A DNA stretch of 64,000 nt from JBBPYC01 sp965218765 (GCA_965218765.1 CBDCLU010000002.1:186001-250000), one strand, 5' to 3'; shown: positions 52,108 through 60,211, numbered from the stretch's first letter. The notes: generated from the letters alone by a model not told the origin. Made by a program: numbers and translations.

Positions 52108-54543
52108 ATGTCTGGTCAAAACCCGTTGCCTCCCACCGCCATCGAACTGCCGTTGTTGCCGCTGCGCGACGTGGTGGTGTTTCCGCACATGGTGATCCCG
52201 CTGTTCGTCGGGCGCCCGAAAAGCATCAAGGCGCTTGAAACCGCGATGGGCGCGGAGCGGCGCATCATGCTGGTTGCGCAAAAGACCGCAGCCAAAGACG
52301 AGCCGTCCCCGGGGGACATGTTCGACGTTGGCTGCGTGTCGACCATCCTGCAGATGCTGAAATTGCCGGACGGCACCGTCAAGGTGCTCGTGGAAGGGCA
52401 GCAGCGCGCCAAGGTGAACCGGATCGACGATGGTGCCGAGCACTTCACCGCCGACGTGACGCCGATCGAAGTGGCAGAGAAAGCCGAGCTGCCCAGCGAC
52501 GTGGAAGCGTTGCGGCGCGCGGTGATGCAGCAGTTCGACCAGTACGTCAAGCTCAACAAGAAGATTCCGCCCGAGATCCTGACTTCGATCTCGAGCATCG
52601 ACGATCCAGGCCGACTGGCCGATACGATCGCCGCACACTTGCCGCTGCGGCTCGAAGCCAAGCAGGCCGTGCTGGATCTCGACGATGTGAAGGCGCGGCT
52701 GGAAAACCTGTTCGGCCAGATCGAGCGCGAAGTCGACATCCTGAACGTGGACAAAAAAATCCGCGGGCGCGTCAAGCGCCAGATGGAGAAGAATCAGCGC
52801 GACTTCTATCTGAATGAGCAGGTCAAGGCGATCCAGAAAGAGCTGGGCGATGGCGAAGACGGAGCCGACGTCGAAGAGATCGAGAAGAAGATCAAGTCGG
52901 CGCGCATGCCCAAGGAAGCGCTGAAGAAAGCCGAAGCCGAGTTCAAGAAGCTCAAGCTGATGTCGCCGATGTCGGCTGAAGCCACGGTGGTGCGCAATTA
53001 CATCGAGGTGCTGGCCGGATTGCCCTGGAGCAAGAAGACCAAGATCAAGCACGACCTGAGCTATGCGGAAGACGTGCTGAACGCAGACCATTACGGTCTG
53101 GAGAAAGTCAAGGACCGCATCCTCGAGTACCTTGCGGTGCAGCAGCGCGTGGACAAGGTCAAAGCGCCGATCCTGTGTCTGGTCGGGCCGCCGGGCGTCG
53201 GCAAGACGTCGCTGGGCCAGTCGGTGGCGAAGGCAACCGGGCGCAAGTACGTGCGCATGGCATTGGGCGGCATGCGCGACGAAGCCGAGATCCGAGGCCA
53301 TCGCCGCACCTACATCGGCGCGTTGCCGGGCAAGGTGCTGCAGAACCTGAGCCGCGTGGGCACGAAGAATCCATTGTTCCTGCTCGACGAGATCGACAAG
53401 CTCGGCATGGACTTTCGCGGCGATCCATCGAGCGCGCTGCTCGAGGTGCTCGACCCGGAGCAGAACCACACGTTCAACGATCATTACGTCGAGGTCGACT
53501 TCGACTTGTCCGACGTGATGTTTGTCGCCACGTCGAACACCATGAACATCCCGCCGGCCTTGCTGGACCGGATGGAGGTGATCCGGCTGGCCGGCTATAC
53601 CGAGGACGAGAAGGTCAACATCGCGATCCGCTACCTGCTGCCTAAGCAGCTGAAGAACAACGGCGTGGCGGAAAATGAACTTGTGATCACGGAAGACGCG
53701 GTGCGCGACATCGTGCGCTATCACACGCGTGAAGCCGGTGTGCGTTCGCTCGAGCGCGATCTGTCGAAGATCTGCCGCAAGGTCGTCAAGGGCCTGCAGC
53801 TCAAGAAGATGACGGCACCGGTCAACGTCACGGCCGAGAACCTCGATGAATTTCTCGGTGTGCGCAAGTTCACCTATGGCCGGGCCGAGGCGCAGAACCA
53901 GGTCGGGCAGGTGGTTGGCCTGGCGTGGACCGAAGTCGGTGGCGACCTGCTCACGATCGAAGCGGCGTTGATGCCCGGCAAGGGCAACATCCTGCGCACG
54001 GGCTCGCTCGGCGACGTGATGAAGGAATCGGTCGAAGCGGCACGCACGGTGGTGCGCTCGCGTTCCCGCACGCTCGGCATCACCGACGAGGTGTTCGAGA
54101 AGAAGGACATGCACATTCACGTGCCGGACGGTGCCACGCCGAAGGATGGCCCGAGCGCGGGGGCTGCGATGACGACCGCGATCGTGTCGGCACTGACGGG
54201 CATCCCGGTGCGCGCCGACGTGGCGATGACGGGCGAGATTACATTGCGCGGCGAGATCACGCAGATCGGCGGCTTGAAGGAAAAGCTGCTGGCCGCTTTG
54301 CGCGGAGGCATCAAGACTGTGCTGATTCCCGAAGAAAACGCGAAAGACTTGGCCGAAATTCCCGTCAATGTGCGTGACGGGCTGGAGATCGTGCCGGTCA
54401 AGTGGATCGACAAGGTGCTCGAACTCGCGTTGGAGCGCAGTCCGTCTGCGCTGCCGGACGACGAGCCGGCGGTGCCGCTGGCGGTCCCGGCCAAGAACGT
54501 TGGCAAGCGTCCGGGCAGCCGTGCGCCATCGATCAAACATTGA
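52108..54543 (+). CDS. lon: ATP-dependent protease Lon
   Basis: An 811-residue Lon protease of the bacterial LonA type. The N-terminal substrate-binding domain begins LPLLPLRDVVVFPHMVIPLFVGR; the AAA+ domain carries GPPGVGKTS and DEIDKLG; the C-terminal protease domain has the Ser683/Lys726 dyad (DGPSAGAAM and GGLKEKLL). The last 25 residues form a Pro/basic tail. Degrades damaged and regulatory proteins in the cytoplasm. Confidence 0.97.
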   Translation: MSGQNPLPPTAIELPLLPLRDVVVFPHMVIPLFVGRPKSIKALETAMGAERRIMLVAQKTAAKDEPSPGDMFDVGCVSTILQMLKLPDGTVKVLVEGQQRAKVNRIDDGAEHFTADVTPIEVAEKAELPSDVEALRRAVMQQFDQYVKLNKKIPPEILTSISSIDDPGRLADTIAAHLPLRLEAKQAVLDLDDVKARLENLFGQIEREVDILNVDKKIRGRVKRQMEKNQRDFYLNEQVKAIQKELGDGEDGADVEEIEKKIKSARMPKEALKKAEAEFKKLKLMSPMSAEATVVRNYIEVLAGLPWSKKTKIKHDLSYAEDVLNADHYGLEKVKDRILEYLAVQQRVDKVKAPILCLVGPPGVGKTSLGQSVAKATGRKYVRMALGGMRDEAEIRGHRRTYIGALPGKVLQNLSRVGTKNPLFLLDEIDKLGMDFRGDPSSALLEVLDPEQNHTFNDHYVEVDFDLSDVMFVATSNTMNIPPALLDRMEVIRLAGYTEDEKVNIAIRYLLPKQLKNNGVAENELVITEDAVRDIVRYHTREAGVRSLERDLSKICRKVVKGLQLKKMTAPVNVTAENLDEFLGVRKFTYGRAEAQNQVGQVVGLAWTEVGGDLLTIEAALMPGKGNILRTGSLGDVMKESVEAARTVVRSRSRTLGITDEVFEKKDMHIHVPDGATPKDGPSAGAAMTTAIVSALTGIPVRADVAMTGEITLRGEITQIGGLKEKLLAALRGGIKTVLIPEENAKDLAEIPVNVRDGLEIVPVKWIDKVLELALERSPSALPDDEPAVPLAVPAKNVGKRPGSRAPSIKH

Positions 54544-54600
54544 CGGACTACGGGTCATTGCAGGCGTTGATCGGGCGTCGGAGTCGACTTGGAGGTGCGC

Positions 54601-54606
54601 TATAAT
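54601..54606 (+). promoter_or_regulatory. -10 element of the tRNA cluster promoter
   Basis: A perfect TATAAT lies 12 nt before the tRNA-Gly 5' end, so transcription would begin just upstream of the mature tRNA. The -35 region is weak, which is common for strong tRNA promoters with a GC-rich discriminator. Assigned by position and consensus. Confidence 0.6.
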
Positions 54607-54617
54607 TTGTTCACATT

Positions 54618-54693
54618 GCGGGAATAGCTCAGTTGGTAGAGCGCAACCTTGCCAAGGTTGAGGTCGAGAGTTCGAGACTCTTTTCCCGCTCCA
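54618..54693 (+). tRNA. tRNA-Gly (GCC)
   Basis: A 76-nt cloverleaf including the encoded CCA. Acceptor GCGGGAA pairs with TTCCCGC; the anticodon loop TTGCCAA gives anticodon GCC; the T loop is GTTCGAGAC. First gene of a Gly-Cys-Leu cluster in the same order as E. coli glyW-cysT-leuZ. Confidence 0.97.
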
Positions 54694-54703
54694 GATTGCT
54701 TGA

Positions 54704-54735
54704 TCAAAAAGGGAAGCTTGAAGGCTTCCCTTTTT
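54704..54735 (+). terminator. Rho-independent terminator after tRNA-Gly
   Basis: GGGAAGC at 54711 pairs with GCTTCCC at 54724 across a six-base loop, flanked by AAAAA and TTTTT. It lies between tRNA-Gly and tRNA-Cys, so it should cut the tRNA cluster into two transcription units or reduce downstream expression. The flanking A/T runs make it work in both directions. Confidence 0.8.
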
Positions 54736-54795
54736 CGTCCGTGCGGTGCCTTCTCTCACGCTGAGGAAGGCGCAAGATCCGGAGGCACGAAGTAC

Positions 54796-54869
54796 GGCGC
54801 GGTAGCAAAGCGGTTATGCACCGGATTGCAAATCCGATCAGCCCGGTTCGACTCCGGGCCGCGCCTCCA
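54796..54869 (+). tRNA. tRNA-Cys (GCA)
   Basis: A 74-nt cloverleaf with encoded CCA. Acceptor GGCGCGG pairs with CCGCGCC, the discriminator is T, the anticodon loop TTGCAAA gives GCA, and the T loop is GTTCGACTC. Second tRNA of the cluster; it is preceded by a terminator, so it may need its own promoter. Confidence 0.96.
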
Positions 54870-54931
54870 TTTCAAAGCATGCGGCGGCTGCTGACTTTCC
54901 GATTTGTCAGACCCCGCATGCAGCTAATGCA

Positions 54932-55354
54932 GCCCGAGTGGTGAAATCGGTAGACACAGGGGACTTGAGAGCAAGGACAATGATCCAACTTGAGCCCCCG
55001 GGTGGGAAACCCCCGGGGTGAAGCCCGTCAAACTCGGTGAAGGCCCTGGGCGGCTTCGACCCGGACCGCATCATGCGCAGCCGTGCCGTTGCAGACCCGC
55101 GCTGACGCCGAGCCAAGCCCGATTCGGTTGCCTGATAGGCGGCCGACATCGGGAAGGTGTAGAGAGCAGACGGCGGGCGCCTAATGCTGGTTTGCGCCGG
55201 CGATGGCGAAGGCGTGCTCCAGACCACGAACGCTTGTCTGACCTTCCGGCGAATCGGCGGGCAGGTGTGACCAGCGGCGGCGAAAGCCGAAGTGGTACGA
55301 AAATCCCCCGGCCCTGATACGGCCGTGCCGGTTCGATTCCGGCCTCGGGCACCA
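54932..55354 (+). tRNA. tRNA-Leu (UAA), interrupted by a group I intron
   Basis: The 5' exon (54932-54966) begins GCCCGAGTGGTGAAATCGG and ends in ...GGGGACTT. The 3' exon (55300-55354) begins AAAATCCCC, carries a long variable arm, T loop GTTCGATTC and ends CTCGGGCACCA. Joined, they form a 90-nt class II tRNA: acceptor GCCCGAG/CTCGGGC, anticodon stem GGGGA/TCCCC and loop CTTAAAA, anticodon TAA. The exons are interrupted between anticodon positions 34 and 35 by 333 nt. Gene order after tRNA-Gly and tRNA-Cys matches E. coli leuZ, supporting the UAA assignment. Confidence 0.93.
54967..55299 (+). ncRNA. Self-splicing group I intron in tRNA-Leu(UAA), IC3-like
   Basis: The 333-nt insert follows the exon-end U (of ...GACTT) and ends with G, as group I introns require. 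A GAG guide triplet at 54992-54994 can pair with exon CUU, leaving the expected U.G at the 5' splice site, and is followed by a P2 hairpin (CCCCGGG 54996 with CCCGGGG 55012). Core blocks resemble the Azoarcus tRNA-Ile ribozyme: GTCAAACTCGGTGAAGGCC (55027), GACGCCGAGCCAAGC (55104), GAAGGTGTAGAGAGCAGACG (55153) and the GGC-GAAA-GCC P9 hairpin (55279-55288). No homing endonuclease is encoded. Insertion after U34 is the same position as in cyanobacterial and plastid tRNA-Leu introns. Confidence 0.93.
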
Positions 55355-55390
55355 GTATGTTGTCAACCGCACGAGTTGATTAGTGCGACG

Positions 55391-55419
55391 CCTCCCGACA
55401 TCAACGGCGTTGCGGGAGG
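55391..55419 (+). terminator. Possible terminator hairpin after tRNA-Leu
   Basis: CCTCCCG (55391) pairs with CGGGAGG (55413) across a 15-nt loop shortly after the tRNA-Leu 3' end. No T run follows, so it may be only a processing or weak termination structure. It also lies downstream of the convergent small secreted-protein gene. Confidence 0.35.
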
Positions 55420-55438
55420 TTGGTACCGAAGCACGCCG

Positions 55439-55786
55439 TCATTTGCTAGGCGCGGCGCCCGGTTTTGCAATGGTTGACATCCCGGTCTGCAAGGCTTTCA
55501 GGAACTCATCCATCCGCCGTTGGCGCAGCGATGGTTCCTGGGTTGCCTGAATCTGCTGCATCCGCTCGTGCAGGTTGTTCATTAATGCGCCACCGGGCGC
55601 GTTGGCGGCAGCGATGCGGGCCGGCCCGGTCGATGGATGAGGCGAAACGGCCAGTGCGCCAACCGCTGCCAAGGCGCCGTCAGCTTGTGCACTGGCAGCC
55701 AGTGTGAGGGCGGCGCTCAAGGCTGCGACTGCAATCCGGATCAGCTGGCGCTGACGACGCGGGGCGGTGGCGAATGAGATTGGCAT
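55439..55786 (-). CDS. Small exported protein of unknown function
   Basis: A 115-residue protein, not recognised. A signal peptide is likely (RRQRQLIRIAVAALSAALTLAASAQA). The mature part is Ala/Pro-rich, then has a helical, charged C-terminal segment MNNLHERMQQIQATQEPSLRQRRMDEFLKALQTGM that could form a coiled coil. Codon use matches neighbouring genes. Convergent with the tRNA cluster. The C-terminal helix is the best handle for a family search. Confidence 0.55.
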   Translation of the reverse strand: MPISFATAPRRQRQLIRIAVAALSAALTLAASAQADGALAAVGALAVSPHPSTGPARIAAANAPGGALMNNLHERMQQIQATQEPSLRQRRMDEFLKALQTGMSTIAKPGAAPSK

Positions 55787-55980
55787 CGGCGGTGCAGCAA
55801 GCGGGTGATTGGCGGAAATGATGTTCAGCTCCGATTGTCAGCAGTGCCGCGGCGCATTCGGTGGATTCGACCGCGGCCACGCCAAGCCGATCCGTGAACA
55901 AGTCGGCGATCCAGGTTGATCACCTTCGCTGAGCCAAGTGTGGCTGATCAATTAAATGATCTGGAGAGCGCTGTCTAATT

Positions 55981-56052
55981 TGTTGCGATGCAACATTTCG
56001 ACCGCACAGGCGGCTCAAACCTCATACAATACGTTCATGTTGCGGTGCAACA
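55981..56052 (+). promoter_or_regulatory. Two TGTTGC-N3-GCAACA palindromes upstream of phasin gene (PhaR operator candidates)
   Basis: Perfect 15-bp palindromes lie at 55981-55995 (spacer GAT) and 56038-56052 (spacer GGT), centres 57 bp apart, in the 382-nt gap before the phasin gene. A TACAAT hexamer at 56025-56030, between them, is a candidate -10. TTGCA-type palindromes are typical of PHA regulators (PhaR) that repress phasin genes until granules sequester the repressor. Nothing else recognisable was found in 55787-55980. Confidence 0.6.
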
Positions 56053-56168
56053 AAATTCTTCGCTCGTTCATTTGAGTGGTGAATTTGAAGACATCCGACG
56101 GGCAGTTAGTGCCACTTGGCGCTGCTTTTTCCAACCACCTTCCAACGCTCTCACAGCAGAGGACTTAT

Positions 56169-56720
56169 ATGAACGAGATCTATCAAAACTTCGCCAACGT
56201 CGCCAAATCGAATCTGGATAACGTCCAGGTCGTCGCACAACACATGATGGGCGGCCTGGAACAGATCGGCCAGCTCAACCTCGCGGTGTCCAAAGCCGTT
56301 GTCGGCGAGTCGCTTGAGCGGGTGCAATCGATGCTCGACGTGTGCGATCCGCAGCAGTTTCTGACGATGCAGGCCGGCATGATGCAGCCGATGGCAGAGA
56401 AGTCGGCCAGCTATCTGCGCCAGCTGTACGAGATCATGAGCGGCACCAATGCCGAGATCGGCAAGCTGGCTGAAGCGCAGATGAAGGAAGTGCAACAGAA
56501 TCTGACGGCGATGGCAGACAGTGCGATGAAAAATGCACCGGCCGGCACGGAAGCGGCTGCCGCGCTGTTCCGAAACGCGTTCGCCGCCAGCCAGGATGCG
56601 ATCAGTTCCGCGCAGAATGCTGCTCGTCAGGCCGTCGCGACCACCGAGCAGAACATGAATGCGATGTCCGATCAGGCCATCAGCACGGTCCGCTCGGCGT
56701 CGGCACGCAGCAAGCGCTGA
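56169..56720 (+). CDS. phaP: Phasin family protein (PHA granule-associated)
   Basis: A 183-residue phasin. The amphipathic helical body includes YQNFANVAKSNLDNVQVVAQHMMGGLEQIGQLNLAVSKAVVGES, typical of the phasin_2 domain, and a low-complexity Ala/Gln-rich helix follows. No signal peptide. Phasins coat polyhydroxyalkanoate granules and stabilise them. ATG 56169 begins MNEIYQNF; the in-frame extension upstream is not phasin-like. No PHA synthase gene is in the window. Confidence 0.9.
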   Translation: MNEIYQNFANVAKSNLDNVQVVAQHMMGGLEQIGQLNLAVSKAVVGESLERVQSMLDVCDPQQFLTMQAGMMQPMAEKSASYLRQLYEIMSGTNAEIGKLAEAQMKEVQQNLTAMADSAMKNAPAGTEAAAALFRNAFAASQDAISSAQNAARQAVATTEQNMNAMSDQAISTVRSASARSKR

Positions 56721-56726
56721 TCTTGC

Positions 56727-56756
56727 ACCCGCTCGGGCCAGGGGCCCGAACGGGCT
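56727..56756 (+). terminator. GC-rich hairpin after the phasin gene
   Basis: CCCGCTCGGGCC pairs with GGCCCGAACGGG across a three-base loop, starting about 7 nt after the phasin stop. No T run follows. Probably terminates or stabilises the phasin transcript. The remainder of the 319-nt gap to 57039 shows no gene or RNA that I can support. Confidence 0.55.
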
Positions 56757-57039
56757 GCTGGCTAAGAACTTGGCAGAAAGTGCACCGGTCGAGGTGCTTT
56801 GTCTAACGGCGCTGCGTACCGCACAGGCGAGATTTCCGTGTCTGGACGTCAATGTCGACGGGTATCCATGACACATTGCACGTCACGTGACCGAATAAGG
56901 AACTTGGCGAGTGCCTATACGGTGCTGGTTATCCAGGCGGTCGACGCGCCACCTGCCAACTTTTTGCGACAGGTCGAATCGCCCAGCGCAGGACTGGCCG
57001 ATCGCAGCCGCGGAGTCAAGCTACCTGCGGCCCGGCACC

Positions 57040-57438
57040 TCAGCGCGAGGCCGATGCCGGTGTGATCGTTTCACGAACGATGCCGCCGCCCGCAACGCTG
57101 CCTTCGGCCTTGCTGTTCGCGGCGCCTTTCATGCGGGATTCACAATCGGCGCTGGCAGCCGGCGCCTGCCCGTCACAGCGGGCCTGCGCATTCTGCTGCT
57201 CCTGCTTGGCGGAAGGGTCGGTCAGTCCATCCCTGCGCTGTTCCTGCTTTGCGGCGCCTGCTTCGCGCAGGCAGGCAGCACGGTCCTGTCGGCCATCGTC
57301 ACAGTTCGGTCGGCTGCTCTGCGCGTTGCCAGCCCCTGGCGAGGCCGGATCTGCAGCAAATCCCAGGACCGACATCGACAGGCCAGCCGCCAACGCCAGC
57401 AGCGTCCTGGCGCCGAAAACGCGCGTTTGATGGAACAT
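57040..57438 (-). CDS. Small exported protein of unknown function
   Basis: A 132-residue protein, not recognised. A signal peptide is visible (LLALAAGLSMSVLGFA) after MFHQTRVFGART. The mature part is hydrophilic with four Cys (NCDDGRQDRAACLREAG, ARCDGQ, ADCESRM), which may form two disulfides in the periplasm. ATG 57438 was preferred over a longer upstream reading. Resembles the many short low-complexity secreted proteins of Burkholderiales; no function assigned. Confidence 0.55.
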   Translation of the reverse strand: MFHQTRVFGARTLLALAAGLSMSVLGFAADPASPGAGNAQSSRPNCDDGRQDRAACLREAGAAKQEQRRDGLTDPSAKQEQQNAQARCDGQAPAASADCESRMKGAANSKAEGSVAGGGIVRETITPASASR

Positions 57439-57601
57439 GATCGCCAAATCCTTCCGGAACCGAAAAAAGAACAAAACAATCGGGTCGATGCAGTGGCCTG
57501 CGACTGCTTTGCTGGCCGATCCCCGACTCATCGACAACCCGGTGATCAGGCCTGCCAAGCGGGCGTCTGAGCAGCCAGCGCGACCCGTTTCGGCGCGCTG
57601 A

Positions 57602-58069
57602 TCAGCGTCCCACGCTCAGCAATTCGACGTCGAACTTCAGCGTTGCATTGGGCGGAATCACGCCACCTGCGCCGCGTGCGCCGTAGCCGAGTTCAGGCGG
57701 GATGATCAAGATGCGCTGGCCGCCGACCTGCATGCCTTGCACGCCTTCGTCCCAACCCTTGATCACCATGCCGCCGCCGAGTGAAAACGCGAACGGGTCG
57801 CCCCGGTCACGGCTCGAATCGAATTTCTTGCCCTGCTGGCCATCCTGGTACAGCCAGCCGGTGTAGTGCACCTTGACCTGCTGGCCGGATTTGGCGGTGT
57901 CGCCGCTGCCGACTCTGGTGTCTTCGTACTGCAAGCCGCTCGGCGTGGTGGTCATCGTCATGTTCGCTCCGTTGGAATGGGGTTTGGAAACTTTTTCGCT
58001 ATGCGATTGATAGCTGCAGCTGCATACTGCAAGCGCGCCTGCAGCCAAAACGACAGAAAATTTTTGCAT
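57602..58069 (-). CDS. FKBP-type peptidyl-prolyl cis-trans isomerase
   Basis: A 155-residue FKBP domain protein. The N-terminus MQKFSVVLAAGALAVCSCS looks like a lipoprotein or Sec signal, and the domain contains VKVHYTGWLYQDGQQGKKFDSSRDRG, FSLGGGMVIKGWDEGVQGMQVG and IPPELGYGARGAGGVIPPNATLKFDVELL. All main active-site aromatics are present. It probably assists protein folding in the periplasm or at a membrane. Confidence 0.92.
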   Translation of the reverse strand: MQKFSVVLAAGALAVCSCSYQSHSEKVSKPHSNGANMTMTTTPSGLQYEDTRVGSGDTAKSGQQVKVHYTGWLYQDGQQGKKFDSSRDRGDPFAFSLGGGMVIKGWDEGVQGMQVGGQRILIIPPELGYGARGAGGVIPPNATLKFDVELLSVGR

Positions 58070-58073
58070 GATG

Positions 58074-59258
58074 CTAATCCAGTAGTTGACGCCGCGCCAG
58101 ATCGCGCATCAGCTGCCGCACGCCGTAGTTCCAGCGTGGGGCCCGGTCCGACGTCGTGACCCAGTTGCTGAGCGTGCCCAGCAATGCGGTGCCGATGTCC
58201 ACGCGATCGCCAACTTCGTGCGTGAACCCCTCGCCCGGTCCGTGCCGGTCCTGCGTCGGCGCGAACATCGTGCCCAGAAACAGCAAGAAGCCATCCGGAT
58301 ACTGGTGATTCGCCCCGATCGTCTGCGCGACCAGATCGAGCGGGTCGCGGCTGATCTGCTGCAGCGAACTGTGGCCCTGCATGACGAAACCGTCCGACCC
58401 CGTCACGGCCAATGCCACATCACAACCCCGCACATCGTCGATGCCGAAGCCCGCATCGAACAGCCGGATGAACGGCCCGATCGCGCAGCTTGCGTTGTTG
58501 TCCTTCGCCTTCGACAGCAGCAGCGCGCTGCGGCCCTCGAAATCCCGCAGGTTCACGTCGTTGCCCAGTGTGGCACCCTTGACCCGGCCGGCCGAATCGA
58601 CGGCAAGCACCACTTCGGGCTCCGGGTTGTTCCAGGCGCTGCCCGGATGCAGCCCGACCTGCGCGCCCCAGCCGACCGCGCTCATCGGCTGCGCCTTGGT
58701 GAACACCTCGGCGTCCGGGCCGATCGCGACTTCCAGGTACTGCGACCAGGCGCCCTGGGCGACCAACGCCGCCTTGAGTCGCGCCGCATCGTCGGAGCCA
58801 GGCACAACGCGCGCCAGATCGTCGCCGATCGCCGCGGTGACGGCGCGGCGCACGGCCTCGGCGCGGCTTGCGTCGCCACGCGCCTGCTCTTCGATCACGC
58901 GCTCGAGCATCGAGCTCACGAACGTGACGCCGGCCGCTTTCAGCGCCTGCAGGTCGCAGGGCGCGAGCAGGCAGGGCTTGGCAGGGTCCTGGCGGTCGTG
59001 CAGCGAATTTTCGAGCAGCACGCGCAGGTCCAGCAACCGTGGGCCGGGATCGGTACGCAGCTGCGCGGCCGGGTCGTCGAGTTCAAGCAGGTCGGCGCAG
59101 GTCGGCACCAGATGCGAGGCGTCGTGCACAGCGCCCTCATGCAGGTGCACCAGCATCGCCCCGCGTTCCGGATCGCGGATGCGGCCGACCAGCACGGCCT
59201 GTGCAGCGTCCTGCGGCAGCAGGCGGGCGATGTCGCCATCAGTCAGTTGTATCGGCAT
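58074..59258 (-). CDS. Fumarylacetoacetate hydrolase (FAH)-family protein
   Basis: A 394-residue FAH-family protein, longer than the usual 200-300 residue members. The core is clear: NNPEPEVVLAVDSAGRVKGATLGNDVNLRDFEGRSALLLSKAKDNNASCAIGP, with metal-ligand Glu and Asp residues in the EPE and GND motifs. The N-terminal 120 residues form a less conserved cap. Such proteins hydrate or hydrolyse beta-diketo or ring-cleavage products, sugar-acid dehydration included. It lies 22 nt downstream of the HxlR gene and may be regulated by it. Confidence 0.82.
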   Translation of the reverse strand: MPIQLTDGDIARLLPQDAAQAVLVGRIRDPERGAMLVHLHEGAVHDASHLVPTCADLLELDDPAAQLRTDPGPRLLDLRVLLENSLHDRQDPAKPCLLAPCDLQALKAAGVTFVSSMLERVIEEQARGDASRAEAVRRAVTAAIGDDLARVVPGSDDAARLKAALVAQGAWSQYLEVAIGPDAEVFTKAQPMSAVGWGAQVGLHPGSAWNNPEPEVVLAVDSAGRVKGATLGNDVNLRDFEGRSALLLSKAKDNNASCAIGPFIRLFDAGFGIDDVRGCDVALAVTGSDGFVMQGHSSLQQISRDPLDLVAQTIGANHQYPDGFLLFLGTMFAPTQDRHGPGEGFTHEVGDRVDIGTALLGTLSNWVTTSDRAPRWNYGVRQLMRDLARRQLLD

Positions 59259-59280
59259 GATCGAGCAGGCCCGCGACGCT

Positions 59281-59598
59281 TCAGGCTGGCTGATTCGGCT
59301 TGCGCTGATTCACCACCCACTTGGCGGCGAACGCCTGCAGATCGTTCAGCCGCTTGAGCAGATCGGCACCGGGCGGGGTGACGGTATAGCCGTCGCTGCC
59401 GTGCGTCATCAGGCCGGCTTCGCGCAGTTCCTTGATGCGGGTGTTCAATGTGTTCGGCGTGATGCCGCCGACGCTGTCCTGCAGCAGCCGGAACGTCTGC
59501 GGATGCCCATCGCGCAGCGCCCACAGCACGCGGATCGCATAACGCGCTTCGAGCAGACCGAGCAGTTGGTAGACGGCGGCGTTTTCCTTCGAACTCAT
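59281..59598 (-). CDS. HxlR-family transcriptional regulator
   Basis: A 105-residue protein consisting of a single winged helix: YQLLGLLEARYAIRVLWALRDG, then FRLLQDSVGGITPNTLNTRIKELREAGLM and YTVTPPGADLLKRL. ATG 59598 has GAGGAA about 7 nt upstream. HxlR proteins sense small metabolites or aldehydes. It precedes the FAH-family gene on the same strand, which is its likely target. Confidence 0.85.
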   Translation of the reverse strand: MSSKENAAVYQLLGLLEARYAIRVLWALRDGHPQTFRLLQDSVGGITPNTLNTRIKELREAGLMTHGSDGYTVTPPGADLLKRLNDLQAFAAKWVVNQRKPNQPA

Positions 59599-59825
59599 GG
59601 GTCGGTTCCTCGTCGTACGCGGCGGTTGCCCGGGCTTGAACCGTGGGGGCGAAGGCCTCGCATGCGCTACACAATCAATAGCGATTGCACTATAGCGCAA
59701 ATTCGCAGGCGCTACCACATTTGTAGCTGCCGAGAGGCTGAGGCACTGCGCCGGATATCGATTCGCTGCTCTGTCGCCCAGGCACGAAGAAACAATCATT
59801 GCAGTGGAAGGAACCGCGTTCGTGC

Positions 59826-59857
59826 ACAAAAAAAAGCGGCTCTCGGGCCGCTTTTTC
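59826..59857 (-). terminator. Rho-independent terminator of the BON lipoprotein gene
   Basis: On the minus strand GCGGC-CCGAGA-GCCGC is followed by eight T residues, about 30 nt after the BON gene stop. The A run on the other side makes it usable from both directions. The rest of the 286-nt gap down to the HxlR gene holds no supported feature. Confidence 0.85.
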
Positions 59858-59884
59858 TCGGGTGAGCAAGCGCTGCAACTGAGT

Positions 59885-60211
59885 CTAGTTGCGCACCACG
59901 ATCGCGTTTTTCACCGACTTCACGCCCTTGACCGACTTTGCAATGCTTTCCGCGCGGTCTTTTTCCGCACCGGTCTTGACGAAGCCCGACAGCAGCACCG
60001 TGCCCTCCATCGTCTCCACCTTCACGTCAGACGCCGACACGCGGTCGCTGCCGACGTAGTCGGCCTTGATCTTGCTGGTGATCGTCGCGTCATCCACATA
60101 CTCGCCGGCCGAGTAGCTGTCGTTCTTCTGGAACATGCTGCAACCCGACAGCAGCAACGCGCCGACGGTCATGCTGGTGGCGACTAGGGTTTTGAAGCGG
60201 ATGGTGGTCAT
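59885..60211 (-). CDS. BON-domain lipoprotein
   Basis: A 108-residue lipoprotein. Its signal ends in the lipobox LLSGC (MTVGALLLSGCSMFQKN). One BON domain follows: DDATITSKIKADYVGSDRVSASDVKVETMEGTVLLSGFVKTGAEKDRAESIAKSVKGVKSVKNAI. These OsmY/DolP-like proteins bind phospholipid or support the outer membrane under stress. ATG 60211 starts at MTTIRFKT with GAGGAGAACC upstream. Confidence 0.9.
   Translation of the reverse strand: MTTIRFKTLVATSMTVGALLLSGCSMFQKNDSYSAGEYVDDATITSKIKADYVGSDRVSASDVKVETMEGTVLLSGFVKTGAEKDRAESIAKSVKGVKSVKNAIVVRN

Noticed and set aside
52081..54759. 892-codon open frame antisense to lon
   Set aside because: A mirror of the lon codons, Arg/His-rich with no recognisable family and extending over the tRNA-Gly gene.
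55018..55317. Open frame inside the tRNA-Leu intron as a homing endonuclease
   Set aside because: It is 99 codons, has no LAGLIDADG, GIY-YIG or HNH motif, and overlaps conserved ribozyme core sequence.
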